Shown one piece after another: positions 45,636-58,100 of a DNA stretch of 64,000 nt (positions are counted from its first letter, which is position 1; each line of letters starts with the position of its first letter). The translations under genes were made by a program, and so were the position numbers. Source of the DNA: Adiantum capillus-veneris (taxonomy: Eukaryota; Streptophyta; Polypodiopsida; Polypodiales; Pteridaceae); assembly GCA_014529385.2 (NCBI GenBank), contig CM043942.1:109861641-109925640 (forward strand), written 5' to 3'. The notes below the pieces were generated by a model that was not told where the DNA came from, ran no database searches, and worked only from the letters and a program-made list of their open reading frames with translations.

Positions 45636-46936
45636 CCCTTGTCTTGGTAGATGCTTCCTATAGATAGAGAGGGAGTCAAGAATAGTGTGGAGAGATATAG
45701 GAGGGGAGAAAAATGTCAATGAATGGGGAAGAGACAAGGAGGATGAGATTTTTTTTTTGGTGGAAAATCTTCTCCCTAGATTCCAAACAAGATCTAGCCT
45801 AAAATTATCTCCAAAATTATCTCTATTTCCTATCAAGGATGGAGCATGCTTGGAATGCAGTAATTGGAGGATTTTCCCAACATAGGTAGGTCTAGGAAGC
45901 ACATGGATGTTTTTAAAGGATGAAAATTGAGGGTCTCTCTCTTATTAAAATCACTTATGCTTACATCTTGGACCCTATTGCATTATTTAAGAAGTTGATA
46001 TGGACAAACTATTTTTTTATGAGTTTATTTATCAGGGGTTTCAGAGATCCTTTGTTTGACATGTATTTCAATTTTGGTGTATTTTTTAAAGCATTAAAAC
46101 CTTTTGATGAGCCTCCTATGTTGTTAGCGGGTCGCGCCGCGACGGACGTCTGCAGCATAGCACTTTTGTACTAACATAATGTCAACATGCAAGGAAGCAA
46201 CTCGAGATGGGGCACAGAGACTTAATGAGAGTGTCAATCTCACCAAAGTGAACTTAGGGGCCACTCATTCTACGACACAAGCAAATCAACCACTTCCTAG
46301 TCAGACAATTAGTATGCGTCCAATCTCACCACTCTAGGTCATCACGCCTTTTCGGCATCAAAAGGAATCTGGAACACCACGAAACTTAAGGAGAGGTATC
46401 ACAACACTTAATAGGCTCAATCCTACCAAGTTTTGTCACCATCTAGGAAGGTACATAAATCACGATCCATCACAAAAAATGTGCAGAAAACTGAAACAAA
46501 ACTACTTGGAAAGGTCTTCCTTAAGCATAGAAACACTTATTCATGGTCAAAATATTAAAAAAAACCATTTTAACCTCCAAATCAATGCATTTAGCTCACA
46601 AACAATGCGTCGCGAACCACATCAGAATTGGAAATGATTACACTTAGATTGTAGAGTAAGAGACAAGGAACGCAACGTGCTATTTGGAAACGAATTCTTA
46701 TTTTACCAGCTTAGGAGAAAAGAAGATTACAAGTTGAAGCAGGAAGAGATCTCCACAGTGCATGTTTTTGATCCCTCCCAACTAATGATAAATCTCCCTC
46801 AAAACTAAGGGTTTTGACTTTTAAAAGTTAAGGGGGCTTTCCCACGACCATCCGGCCTCTTACAAGGGTGTAGACTCAGATAAGTAAAAAGGGTACTGTC
46901 TAATTACATCATGATTACAACTCATCCTAGGATGGA
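45636..46936. other. No gene seen; GC-rich patch at 46128-46153
   Basis: Mostly AT-rich. A short GC-rich segment (TAGCGGGTCGCGCCGCGACGG) stands out and may mark the edge of a mobile element, but no matching repeat was found in the window. Confidence 0.35.
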
Positions 46937-49900
46937 TTACATGGCTTTCTTCAAAACAATAGAGTGTTTACAGGGTTTGGTGTGCATATGTCTGATGTGC
47001 CTGTATCCACCAAACATTCCTCCCTTCCTATTTGTTGTACGTCCTCGAGCAAGCTGTCTCTGAGCGAGTCTACTGCCTTCTTTTGAGCATGACAGTGAGA
47101 TTTCTAAATTTCTCAGCTCATGCTTCAATCTCGACTTTGGTGGCCAGATCTCTGAAGGGATTATTGCTGAGGGTACTTTGGTAGGCGATGGGGCGGGCTG
47201 GCAAATATTTTGTCATTGGGTTGAATATCGAAGAGTCAAAGCCTGTCATGAAAGCCTCTTCAAAGGTCTACATATAATGAGAAGGCAGAAACATGAATCT
47301 TGCATACAATCCCATGATGACATTCCTGCTTGAGATTTCTGTCTCCATATTCCAGCAGAGCCCTCTTGTGCCTCCCACAAAAATCTACTAGGGGTGTTCT
47401 CCTGCCTCTATATCATTGAAAGCTGTAATGCATGTGATGAGCATTTTGGCAATCTTTACCACCATCTGACAGGCGAGATATGGGATCTCCTTCATCATGT
47501 GGATTACCCATTTTAGAGTTTGATTCATGTAATGCTCGGATGATGGGTTGTTATTGAGGGGATTTGTAATTACCGGGTAGTTCAACACTGCCGGTCTTTT
47601 GCTTTGCCAAATGTAAAAACTTTCCAAGGATCACAGTCTGTTGATGAGACAGTAGGTGGGGTCGATCCTGAGATCTTGGGGAGCGTTCCTGTAATATGTT
47701 TCATCAGTTGGTCGCTGATCGAACCACTTTTTTTGCCAGGGGGACTGATTATCTATGATGGCTTGAATCTGAAGGGCCGTAACAGGAACCTTTCTGTAGT
47801 CCCCTCTACTGTTTGGTTTAAGTTTAGGGATCATCTTTTGCTGCCATAATCTCACTTCTTGTCGCATCAATGGCAGTGCGATCCTCTCGTGCCCAAGGTT
47901 TTTAACTACCTCATCTAGAATGATCATGAGGAGGGCAGCCGATTCCAGCACTTTCAATTCATATTGCATATAGGCCTTGTGTGAAGGGTCCTTTACTTCT
48001 GAGATCCAACATTGAATTTCATCCCTTGTCGACTCCGAAGTGGATGTCGGGGCTGGATCTGGGGGCTGGATCTGCAGATTCTTGCGTGCCTTTTATAGTG
48101 CTGGTAGTGGGTACCTATGTTTGATGAGCTTCAAACGTTGAATGTTCAAATCCTCCTCCTTGCTCAAACTCCCTTGGGACCTGCTGATATTTTGTCTGAT
48201 CTACTCTCAGAGCTGATAATTCCCCTCTATCCTCAGCCAGCTGCCTTTTTAAATCTTCAATTTCCTCATCCTTGGCTTGTTGTAGGGCCCTATAACCTGC
48301 CGTCATGATCTGCCTGTCATATTTCTCTTGTTTCATGGCTTCTTTTAACTCTTTGATTTCTGGGCTCAAGGAAGGAGATCCTTCAGTCGTCGTTGAGGAG
48401 GAGGGGGTCTCTTGTATGGCCAGGAGCTAAGTTAGAGATCTGCTAGCCACCGCATACGAGCCTTGTAGCTTCTCATTTTGTTCTTTCTCCCTGGTTAGCT
48501 CATCCTCGAGGCATTGCTACTCAATCTGCAATGCGGAGTTTGCCTCCTTCAATTGTTGCACTTCCTTGTAATAGTACGCTGCATTCTCCTGTTCTCTCTG
48601 CAACTCCGATTGTGTCTGGAGTTGTGCCTTCTTTAGTGCTTCAATCTGTTGCTTTAATTGCAAAGATTTTGCTGCCTCTATAGATGCTTCCTTTTTGTTG
48701 TATTCTAATTCCACAACTCTCTTAGGTTGTAAAGAGCCCTTTGACATTGAAACTGTAGCTTGATCTGGTCAAAGTGAGCGTCAATGTCAAAGGATTTGAC
48801 CAACTCCGCTCCTTCCTCCATGGCCGCTTGTGAGCATGGTGATCTTGGCCTATGTTGGCCTTTGTGGCCCTGATCCAATTGCTCAGCCACCTCATCTTTC
48901 TTTTCTCTTTTTTTCAAATATTTTATATCATTAGAGGTTGTGGCAGGATTTGTTTGTTTAGACTCCGTTTCTTGATCCGTTTGCTTTACCTCTGCCCCTT
49001 GCTCTGACAGCCCTGCACTTTCTCCCTTCTCTTTTTCCGAAGTCTTTGGAAGTGGCTCAGCATCCTTGGGAGAACCAAGGTCTTGACCTTGCTGGTCCTG
49101 TGTGTCATGTTGTTCCTCTTCTTGCGTATGACTTTCCTCCTTTCTGCGTTGATTAGATTTGTCAGATGATTTGAGATCATCAACGCATGGCTTCTTTGAT
49201 TCTTCTCTTTGCCTTTGCTCCATCTTTCGCTTGAGCTCATTGTGAATGCGCTGCCACATGGCACCGGCAATTCCCCTTTTTTATGCCGCTTCCTGCCTCT
49301 TTTGTTGCTTGATTCTTTCCAAAGCCTCTGTTTGTCTGCGTAGCAATGGAATATTCTCAGCTTCATACTCTTCCTTTTCATCATCCACTTCTATTCCTTG
49401 GGCTTGGTGTTGATCTTGATTTTGTTGGTGGAGCTTTTCCCTCAATGCCTGAGCTTCTTCCATCGTCCTCCTGGCATGAGTAACGGGGATAGCATCTGCC
49501 AAGTGTGCAACCTTTTTCTTCAACCTGGTATAACCAAGTACGTATGGGCTGTTCTGCTCCTCCTTTGAGGACTGGTACTCCGAAGAAGTGTCTCTCGGGT
49601 GGGACCCCTCTTCCTGGCTACTCCAAGCATCTGACTCGATCTTCTCGCTATCAGAGTCCTTTAGCGGTGCACTTTGCCTTGTCTGTTTGACTTCTGGTTT
49701 CGGCCGTGTAGAGGGTCCTGCCATTGGTCTTACATCTCTTTTGGATCTGTGGATGAGGTCAATCTGCACTTCAACAGGTTGTAGATCCTCGATCATTCCC
49801 AGTGCTTGATAGGCTATACGTGTGAGCATTGGTCCCCCGCTCATGTAAGCTTTACTTCGTTGACTTCCCTTCAGGTTTGCTTCCACAATAGTGTCAAGAA

Positions 49901-50557
49901 GATAGTTGCCAAAGTCGCAATTGACCACCCTGCCTTCAACTAAGCCCATCACCATTACCACTGCCATATGCAACAAAGGTTCGGTATATCTAGGTGGTTT
50001 CTACACCTTGAAATGTTGCAAGATAAGGTGCAATGGCACTTTGGTTTCTGAGTAGATCAGGTCTTGATACGTCAGCTTGTAGGCTCATTGCTTCAAAAAG
50101 GCTTTGTCATTGTCTATTGCCTTTGTTTTTTTCAATAGATTCTGCGTCCCTTGCGACAGGTGAAGGGCTTCATTGATAATTTTCGTTGTGATCTTTACCT
50201 TGACAATTGCCCCATCATTGCCTATTAGAGTTGCTTCCCCATTGTACTGAATAAAACTTATGAGCTCGTGAGCTCGTCTGAAGTCCGTTCCCAAGGACAC
50301 AGTCGTAAGAAATTGTCTAGCTGTAGGCACCTGCCCCCTGCTTGCACTTCTGGTTTTTGGTGCAAAGTCCACATTTCCTGTGGAAAGATTGTGGCCTTTA
50401 CAATTTCTCCATCTGCTGCTTGAAACCTTCCAATGAAGATGTTCACCGGTGTTGCTCAAGTACATATTTGGTGAGGTGAAAGTTTCTCATTTGATGAGAT
50501 ATCAGTTATCTCGTAAGGTGCCGCATTCCACTCCCTTTGTGTTTTCCTTCGAGGCAT
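46937..50557 (-). pseudogene. Coiled-coil-rich coding region of unknown family, broken
   Basis: Minus strand from ATG 50557 (MPRRKTQREW). In order: an N-terminal globular part across frame changes (50557-50085); a well-preserved block with MAVVMVMGLVEGRVVNCDFG and ANLKGSQRSKAYMSGGPML (49976 onward); a long charged, Gln/Glu/Lys-rich stretch to 48705; heptad-like coiled-coil segments (48747-48517 and 48369-48115); and a C-terminal part with LRIDPTYCLINRL and MVVKIAKMLITCITAFND (47969-47388) and beyond to 46937. Stops occur near 50085, 49281, 48705 and 47630. Layout recalls the first ORF of large plant retrotransposon derivatives or plant transposon-associated proteins, but I cannot identify the family. 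No pol motif is nearby. Confidence 0.45.
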
Positions 50558-50745
50558 CTTGTTGCCAATTTTAGCAAGTGAAAATAGGTTTTAGCCATTG
50601 ATCAAAATTATCGAAAAGTGTAAACTTGACCATAGGATGAAAAAATGAGCATGACTTTGTCAAAAATACTCCAAATTTCACCAGTGCATCTAGGATTACT
50701 ATAGGAACAAGACTGTGATGTGACATATGAAATTTGGTAAAAAGG

Positions 50746-51967
50746 AACATGGATCGCGATCCATGTTGAGAAGCATTTGAAGATTCTAACTTTGGGAAGT
50801 CGTTCCTGGGCATATGGAGATGCTACTGAGCAATTTTCTCTGGATTTAGGGCTGAAGGTACATGGATCGCGATCCATGTTGGGCAACATTTTGGAAATCT
50901 GATGATACCATTTGGTAGGGTTCATCTAGATTATGTTGTGGTCCAAAATTTTTGGGATTTGGATCATTGGTTTGACACTTGGGCTAAATTTTGGAAACCA
51001 TTTGCAGATTTAGAGATTTTGGGCTTTTGAAGTGGATTTTGGGATTCAAATGGTTGGAAACTCCATGGCTTGGCTTTCTTGAACATACTTAATCAGATGG
51101 CATGGTTTTTGATGAAATTGGGCAAAAAGGTACATGGATCGCGATCCATGTTGGACAGTATTCTTGTGCACATTTGTTCCCATAGGTTTTCCTAGTACAC
51201 TGGTGAAATTTTCTCAACTTTGACATGTTTTTCCATAGTTTGCCCCATTTTTCAATTTATCGCCATGTTTTTTCCGTTCTGACCATATCTGTTTCTGGCA
51301 ACCACTTTGTGGACCCATGTTTGCCTGTGATCTATTATTGTTTTGATTTTTGATGATTTAGGTCTGTAGTTCATAGCTTGGCCTTGTTCCTTGGCAAATT
51401 CTACCGGACATTGAATTCTTTTGAGAAGACAAACTGAACCTTGCAATTTTCACCATTTTGCAAGTAACTTTTCCTTAGTTTTGATCCTACCACCATCCTT
51501 AGGTTACAATTGCTTGTTGATAGGCTCTGAAGAGGGTGTGAAATCTCCCAATTGACCTTAGCAATAATTTGAAAATTTGTAAGGACTTTATCTTTAGCCA
51601 TTCTTGATAGGTCTTGTTGGCATCCCAGCACCTGTCCTCTCCTCATTTTTTTTTCTTGGGATTTCACCTTTTTCCTATGAAAATGACCAAAAGACCATTT
51701 GCATACTGAAAGTAGCAATCCAGGAGGGTTTGATGATTTTTAGAGCACTTTTTGTGATCATTTTGCAACACTAGTACCATTTGTACATTGTCCAACTAAT
51801 GAGCCACTTTTATCCTGATTTTGGCAAAAAGGAACATGGATCGCGATCCATGTTGGGAAACATTTTGAAAAACCAGTGATAGGAGTGTGTTCCTGACCCT
51901 CTAGTGTTGCTTTTGTATAAATTTCCATGTTTTTAGGATTTGGGGAACATGGATCGTGATCCATGTT
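50746..51967. repeat. Five copies of a ~22-bp palindrome (ACATGGATCGCGATCCATGT)
   Basis: Perfect palindromes at 50746-50767, 50860-50879, 51132-51151 and 51833-51854, and one with a single mismatch at 51946-51967. Short flanks are also alike (GGCAAAAAGG before, TGGGAAACATTTTG after). All lie just upstream, on the template side, of the minus-strand coiled-coil gene, that is in its expected leader or promoter. Confidence 0.93.
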
Positions 51968-52260
51968 CCACCACTTTTTTCTGTTGTTTTTGCCTTGGTT
52001 GATTCTGTCAGTTAGTTGGGGTCTACTGATGAAATATTTCTGGTTTTTGATGGGTTTTGGACTTCCCCATTGGCCCTGTTAGTTTGCAAATTTTGTGACC
52101 TTGTACTGCTTTAATCTGTTGTTTTGGCACTGTTGATGCAGTATGAGACACACACATACTCTTGCAAGGTTAATGATCATACCTGTCAAATATGGTGTAG
52201 TAAGATCCACCGAGGTGGTCGCAGTGGGCAGAAGCAACTCCGGAAACTCTATGCTCCTGT

Positions 52261-52263
<3 letters not shown>

Positions 52264-52315
<52 letters not shown>
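52264..52315. repeat. (CT)n microsatellite
   Basis: 26 CT units. Confidence 0.96.
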
Positions 52316-52323
<8 letters not shown>

Positions 52324-53959
52324 AATGAGCTTATGTGCCCCATTTGACTATATGTTCCCAGTCTGCCCGAAATGCCCCATTTATACTCACCTTCATTGCT
52401 CATATCTTGTTGTTCATATCATCTGCGGTTCGAACCGTTCGTAATTATGACACTTGGTTTACAAATGGCGTTCAATCTGCAGTTTTGATCCTTCATAAGT
52501 TGGCTCAAAATTCATCTTGTGTCGAATCTTTCCATATTTGCCATGTTCGAAGTCCTTGCTTTGAAGTTTTGGCATTTGCTTTCAAAAGTCAATTCTGAAT
52601 TTCCTGGCTCGCGACTTATCAATTTTTTGTTGATTATCTATCATTTTTGCTTTTTTGTAAAGGAAAATTATTTACAATGATTATTAGTCGGCCAAAAATT
52701 AGCCAAAATTAGTGTAGCCTCCCTTATATATATACTCTTATTTTGGTATTAGATGGTGACGGTATGGCTCATGATTATGCCAATTAAGAGTCAGTCAAGC
52801 TCTGAAAAACTTATTATATTTTTTTTAAAGAAAAGAAAAGAAAAGGAAAGGAAACAAAAATAAATTAAGTAAGATGATAATAATAGTGAGTGGCATAAAA
52901 TGGTAACCATCTTTTTGCAACATTTTTCAGCCTACTCAACGTCCTCTTCCTCATATGTGTATATATTTTTCTACGCTATTAAGTTATCTAGAGTAAATTC
53001 CCCCTCTTCGTTTAACCTTTGTGACGACACATACATTGTACTCTTCCCAAAAATGTCACCTTAGTCATATATTTGTATTACCACCCTTTTCTTTTTTGCT
53101 TTGTAAATAAAAGTAAGCATACAATAACCAACTATCTACCCCCAAACTTTCTTACCTCTTGTGAATTAGTAGTAGAAAAATAATATATCCATCTTCCATC
53201 CCATATAGATAAATTACCATGGAAATCAACTCTCCACTTGTCTTTACCAAAGATTATGGTCCATCTCTACAAGTCTTCTATGCCCCCTACATAGGTGGCC
53301 CAATATCTCTTAAGAATATACATATAGTTTTTCTCTTTTTAAAAAAACTCCAATTGTATATTCTTTTCACAATCAAATAATATTGGTCCCTCCTCTATTT
53401 GTTTAAGCATCATAGCCTTTTGAAAAATCATGATTCCCCTTGGATGCATACAAGCAAAGGGCCCATACAAGAAGACTTGGAAGCAAAAGGTTCCCTAGCC
53501 TAGTGTGGACCTTCCAAACCGAATTCCTTGGTGCATGTGCGTGAAGAATAGTCCAAATTCATATCAAACATGTTGAGAAGGTCAAATTTGCCTTTTGAAG
53601 CATGTCATTCCGAGCTACAGGTAAAAAGTTATGGTCAAAATAGTGTAAATCTGTCAGATTCGCAGCAAAAGGGAACTGTAAATCAAGTAAATCAAGAGGG
53701 TGAGATCTTATTTTTCCCCTACTCATCTTCTAGAAGAGCAATGAGTGTTCAAGGTCACTTGCATGTGATGGGACCAACCTAAAGATGCTTTCTAAATGCC
53801 AAGACAGACAAGTTGAGATACCCCGCAGGAGCCACCCGTAGGGCCTCATGGTGGGCCCACCTACATTATGCACCCCTATGGAGCCTTCACGGTCTAAAAT
53901 GATATTTTTGGTGAATAAATAGTCCCTTTTATGTCCAATATTCAATGAGTGGTCAAAGG
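52316..53959. other. No gene seen; contains the start of the Ty3-D LTR
   Basis: AT-rich DNA without a coding frame. The left end of the Ty3-D 5' LTR must lie here, but no second LTR is in the window to define it. Confidence 0.4.
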
Positions 53960-53998
53960 ACACTTAATTAGGGCTAATCACTCACCCTAATTAAGTGT
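53960..53998. repeat. Perfect 14-bp inverted repeat upstream of TATA box
   Basis: ACACTTAATTAGGG (53960-53973) and CCCTAATTAAGTGT (53985-53998) with an 11-nt loop, 25 bp before the TATA box at 54023. It could be a hairpin or a paired binding site. Confidence 0.9.
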
Positions 53999-54022
53999 AG
54001 CATAATCCCACTCCTACACAAC

Positions 54023-54030
54023 TATAAATA
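54023..54030 (+). promoter_or_regulatory. TATA box of presumed Ty3-D 5' LTR
   Basis: TATAAATA followed by a C run. Downstream sequence leads, once the nested copia element is removed, into the PBS and gag-pol of Ty3-D, so this is the likely promoter of that element. Confidence 0.5.
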
Positions 54031-54209
54031 GCCCCCCTTGGAAAGACTCAAGGACACACACCTATATTTTCAACTTCATGTTGTTTCTTGATCAATAGTA
54101 GAGAAAACCCCAACTCTCCCTCTTTCACATCCTCCCTCCTAACCCTCCTCTTTGGAGGAAGTGCAACTCTATCCTCCACTCTTTCTATTCTACAATCTCT
54201 TACTCCATC

Positions 54210-55033
54210 TGTTAAGTATGGAGCGTGATTTACCCTTGTAATTTTTTGTGGTAAAAGCGCACATTTGTAAGGCCCCCATTATGAGGAGAAGCCATCGTGC
54301 GTAAAGAAAAATCACTCACCGGAAACCAAAATTTTTCCGGACAAGAATTAGGGGCAACTTTAAAGGCCTCCGGGGCGGAGGCCCTTGAGATTATTTTTTC
54401 GCCGGAATATTCTTTTTCGCCGGAATATTATGGCCGGACAGCGGCCGGAAAGTGGTCGAAAAACAATCGGTCGGTTGGCCGGTGGCCGGTAGTCAATGGC
54501 CGATGGCCGGTGGTCGGAAGTCAATGGCCGGTGGCCGGTGGTTGGAAGTCAATGGCCGGTGACCGAATTCAATGGCTGGTGGCCGAATTCAAAAGCGGAC
54601 TTGTCTTCTCAAGGGCGGCCACACATGGGCGGATTGGAGGGTCCGATTTGGACTTATTCGCACAAGGGCGGCTACACATGGCTGTCTCTCATAAGAGAGG
54701 ACAGCCCTTTTGGCCTATAAAAGGAGGACATTTCTACACACATTTCATAGTGTGAAGTTGATGCAACAAGGTGAGTGTGAGGTGGTGAGAGTGAAGCAAG
54801 GCGGGAGCTCCATTAAGGGTATAATCCCTTTGTAAACTACTTCTTGTTTTGAAGTACTAAAGCCATTGAGTGGCTGCTTTCCCGTGGACGTAGCCCACAT
54901 TGGGTGAACCACGTATATCATGTGTACTCTCTCTCTCTCTCTCTCTACTCTATAATCTCATGTATATAAATCTGTCTTTCTCCATTAAGTAATCTACTCA
55001 ATTATCTATTTAGCTACGTCTTATTTCCTAACA
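54210..55033 (+). repeat. 5' LTR of Copia-2
   Basis: Begins TGTTAAGTATGG, ends CCTAACA. U3 has a duplicated TTTTTCGCCGGAATATT and a run of AGTCAATGGCCGGTGGCCGG units (54493-54590). The TATA box is CCTATAAAAGG at about 54714-54724, and a CT tract lies in R/U5. Confidence 0.96.
54486..54600 (+). repeat. GGCCGG-rich tandem repeats in U3 of Copia-2
   Basis: Units of about 27 bp (AGTCAATGGCCGRTGGCCGG then TGGTCGGA). The 5' LTR has about two more partial units than the 3' LTR (59360-59430), which explains the 53-bp length difference. Confidence 0.9.
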
Positions 55034-55035
55034 AC

Positions 55036-55047
55036 TGGTATTAGAGC
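55036..55047 (+). promoter_or_regulatory. Copia-2 primer-binding site
   Basis: TGGTATTAGAGC; one change from the initiator-Met PBS TGGTATCAGAGC. Confidence 0.92.
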
Positions 55048-55106
55048 AAGGTTTGCTTAGAGCTAAATTATCTCAAGGAAAGATTTCCTTGAATTGAGTG
55101 GGAGCT

Positions 55107-58100
55107 ATGGCGGAGGAAGGGAAGCTCAAGATTGAGAAGTTCAACGGCAAAAACTACCAACATTGGAAGATGAAGATTGAAGACTATCTCTACCAGAAGG
55201 ACCTCTATTTGCCACTAGGCGGTCTTGCGAAGAAGCCCGCAACAATGGCAGATGAAGCATGGATTGTCCTTGATCGAAAGGCACTGGGAACAATCCGGTT
55301 AAGCTTGGCGTCAACGATGGCCTTCAATGTTTCGGAGATGAAGACCACGGAAGACTTGATGAAGTCACTTGACGACTTCTACGAGAAACCATCGGCACCA
55401 ATAAGGTATTTCTTATGAAGCGCTTATTCAATCTAAAGATGGCAGAGAATGGTTCAGTTGCAGAACACCTAAATGACTTTAACACAAACATAAGTCAACT
55501 TCGATCAGTGAAAATCAATTTCGATGACGAAGTGCGAGCTCTCCTTATACTATCATCTCTACCGGATAGTTGGGACAGCCTTGTGATGGCTGTAAGTAAT
55601 TCTATCTCTGGCACAAGTACTCTTAAGTTTGATGATGTTGTGGGTGTTCTCCTAAGCGAGGAAATGCGAAGGAGAAGCACAGGAGAATCATCAAGTGTTG
55701 CACTATCAGTGGAAACAAGAGAAGGAAGGCCTAAGGAGAGCTTCAAAAACCAAAAGGGTCGTGATCGCTCAAGGCGGAGCAAGTCACGCACAAAGTCAGT
55801 TCTTGAATGTTGGAACTGCGGCAAGAAGGGCCACGTCAAGAAGGATTGATGGTCCAAGAAGAAGAAGGAGACAGAGTCTCAAGACAACAAGCCAACATCG
55901 GAGGCCAATGTGGCAGGTAAAGTAGAGCAAGATGCTCTAATTCTCTCATTAGACAATGTGTCTAATTCCTGGATAGTAGATTCCGGGGCTTCATTCCATG
56001 CGACACCACACAAGCAACATTTCCAAAACTACACCAAAGGTAATTTTGGGTATGTATACTTGGGAGATGATGAAGCTTGTGAGATTGTCGGCAAAGGTAC
56101 AGTTTCTGTCAAAACTGCTAACGGAAATGAATGGAAGCTTAAAGATGTTAGGCATTTTCCTTCTCTTCGCAAAAATTTGATCTCTACAGGACAATTGGAC
56201 GATGAAGGTCACAACATTGCATTCGGAAACAAACGGTGGAAGATCTCAAAGGGATCTTTGGTGGTTGCCAAGGGTGAAAAAGTCGGTACACTTTACTTGT
56301 GTACTGTTAGCACGCAACCTTCAGCTTGTGCAGCAACTACAGAAGTTGACAGTGCGGTGTGGCACTACTGACTTGGGCATATGAGTGCGGTGTGGCACTA
56401 CTGACTTGGGCATATGAGTGCCAAAGGAATGCAAATCCTTCAAACAAAGAAGCTTCTACCAGGTTTGAAAGAAGTGGACTTAGAGTTCTGTGAAGATTGT
56501 GTTTATGGTAAACAAAAGAGGGTAAAATTTCAAAAATCAGGAAATGAAAGAAAAAATTAAAAACTTGAGTTGGTTCATTCTGATGTTTGGGGTCCTGCAA
56601 GTACACCATCACTTGGTGGCTCATTGTACTATGTAACATTCATAGACGATGCGAGTAGAAAAACATGGGTTTATGTCATGAAGAATAAACCCGATGTATT
56701 TTCCATATTTCAGAGGTGGAAAGCCTTTGTGGAGAATGAAACAGGTACCAAGGTTAAATGCCTCAGATCCGACAATGGAGGTGAATATTGCAGCCAAGCT
56801 TTTGAAAGCTTTTGTGCTAGAAATGGCATTCGGAGGCAAAGGACAACCCCAAGGACACCTCAACAAAATGGGATTTCGGAAAGGATGAACAGGACAATCA
56901 TGGAACGAGCACGAAGCATGCGGCTACATGCAGGCCTACCGCTTGAGCTTTGGGCAGAAGCTGTAAGTACGTCTGTGTACTTAATCAATCGGTCACCCTC
57001 AACGACATTGGATGGGGGAGTTCCAGAAGAGGCATGGACAAGTAAACCGGTGAATTATGCATTTCTCAAAGTGTTTGGGTGTGAGGCTTTCATGCACATA
57101 GATAGAATCCTAAGATCAAAGTTAGATGCAAAGTCCAAAAAGTGTTTCTTCATTGGCTATGGAGAAGGAGACTTTGGGTATCGCCTATGGAATCCTGAAG
57201 ATGGTACAATCTTAAGGAGTAGGGATGTAATTTTTAACGAACAAAATATGTACAAAGATTACTTGGAAAGAAAACAAACAAAAGAAAAAGGTGATGAGTA
57301 CATGGAGCTTGAGGACGGTGAAGACTCAAGGACTGCAAACGGTGACAATGTGCAACAACGTCAACCAAATGAGGAGCCTCAACCTATTCCCCGAAGATCT
57401 ACAAGAGCAAGTAGACCTCCAGAAAGGTTTGTTCCTTCCTTCAACCATCTCTTGATCTCAGATTCTTGAGAGCCGGAATCATATGAAGAAGCTATGCAAC
57501 ATGAATCCAAAGAAGAATGGACGAAGAGCATGCAAGTGGAGATGGACTCACTACATCGCAACCAAACATGGGAGTTGGTTGAGTTGCCTAAAGGTAAGCG
57601 GGCACTTCAAAACAAATGGGTGTACAAGCTAAAGGAAGAAGAAGGTGGGAAGAAAAGGTACAAGTCTAGACTTGTGGTAAAAGGTTTTTCTCAAAAGAAA
57701 GGTATTGACTTCAATGAAATATTTTCTCCTGTTGTAAAAATGAACTCAATTAGGCTTGTCTTAAGCCTTGTGGCTGCTCATGATCTAAATCTCGAGCAAA
57801 TGGATGTAAATACGGCATTTTCTCACGGTGACTTAGAGGAGGAAAATGGCATGCTTCAACCAAAGGGGTATGAAGTAAAAGATAAGGAGGAAATGGTTTG
57901 CAGATTAAAGAAGAGCTTGTATGGTTTAAAGCAAGCATCAAGACAATGGTACTTGAAGTTTGATCGATGGATGTTGGATCATGGATTCACAAGATGCAAC
58001 TCGGATCACTGCGTCTACACGAAGAATTTGGGAGATGGGAAATTCATCATCCTAATGTTGTATGTTGATGACATGTTGATTGCAAGTGCTAACATGCAGG

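Noticed and set aside
50571-51718. Minus-strand ORFs upstream of the coiled-coil gene
   Set aside because: Short; part of their apparent similarity comes only from the repeated palindrome being translated.
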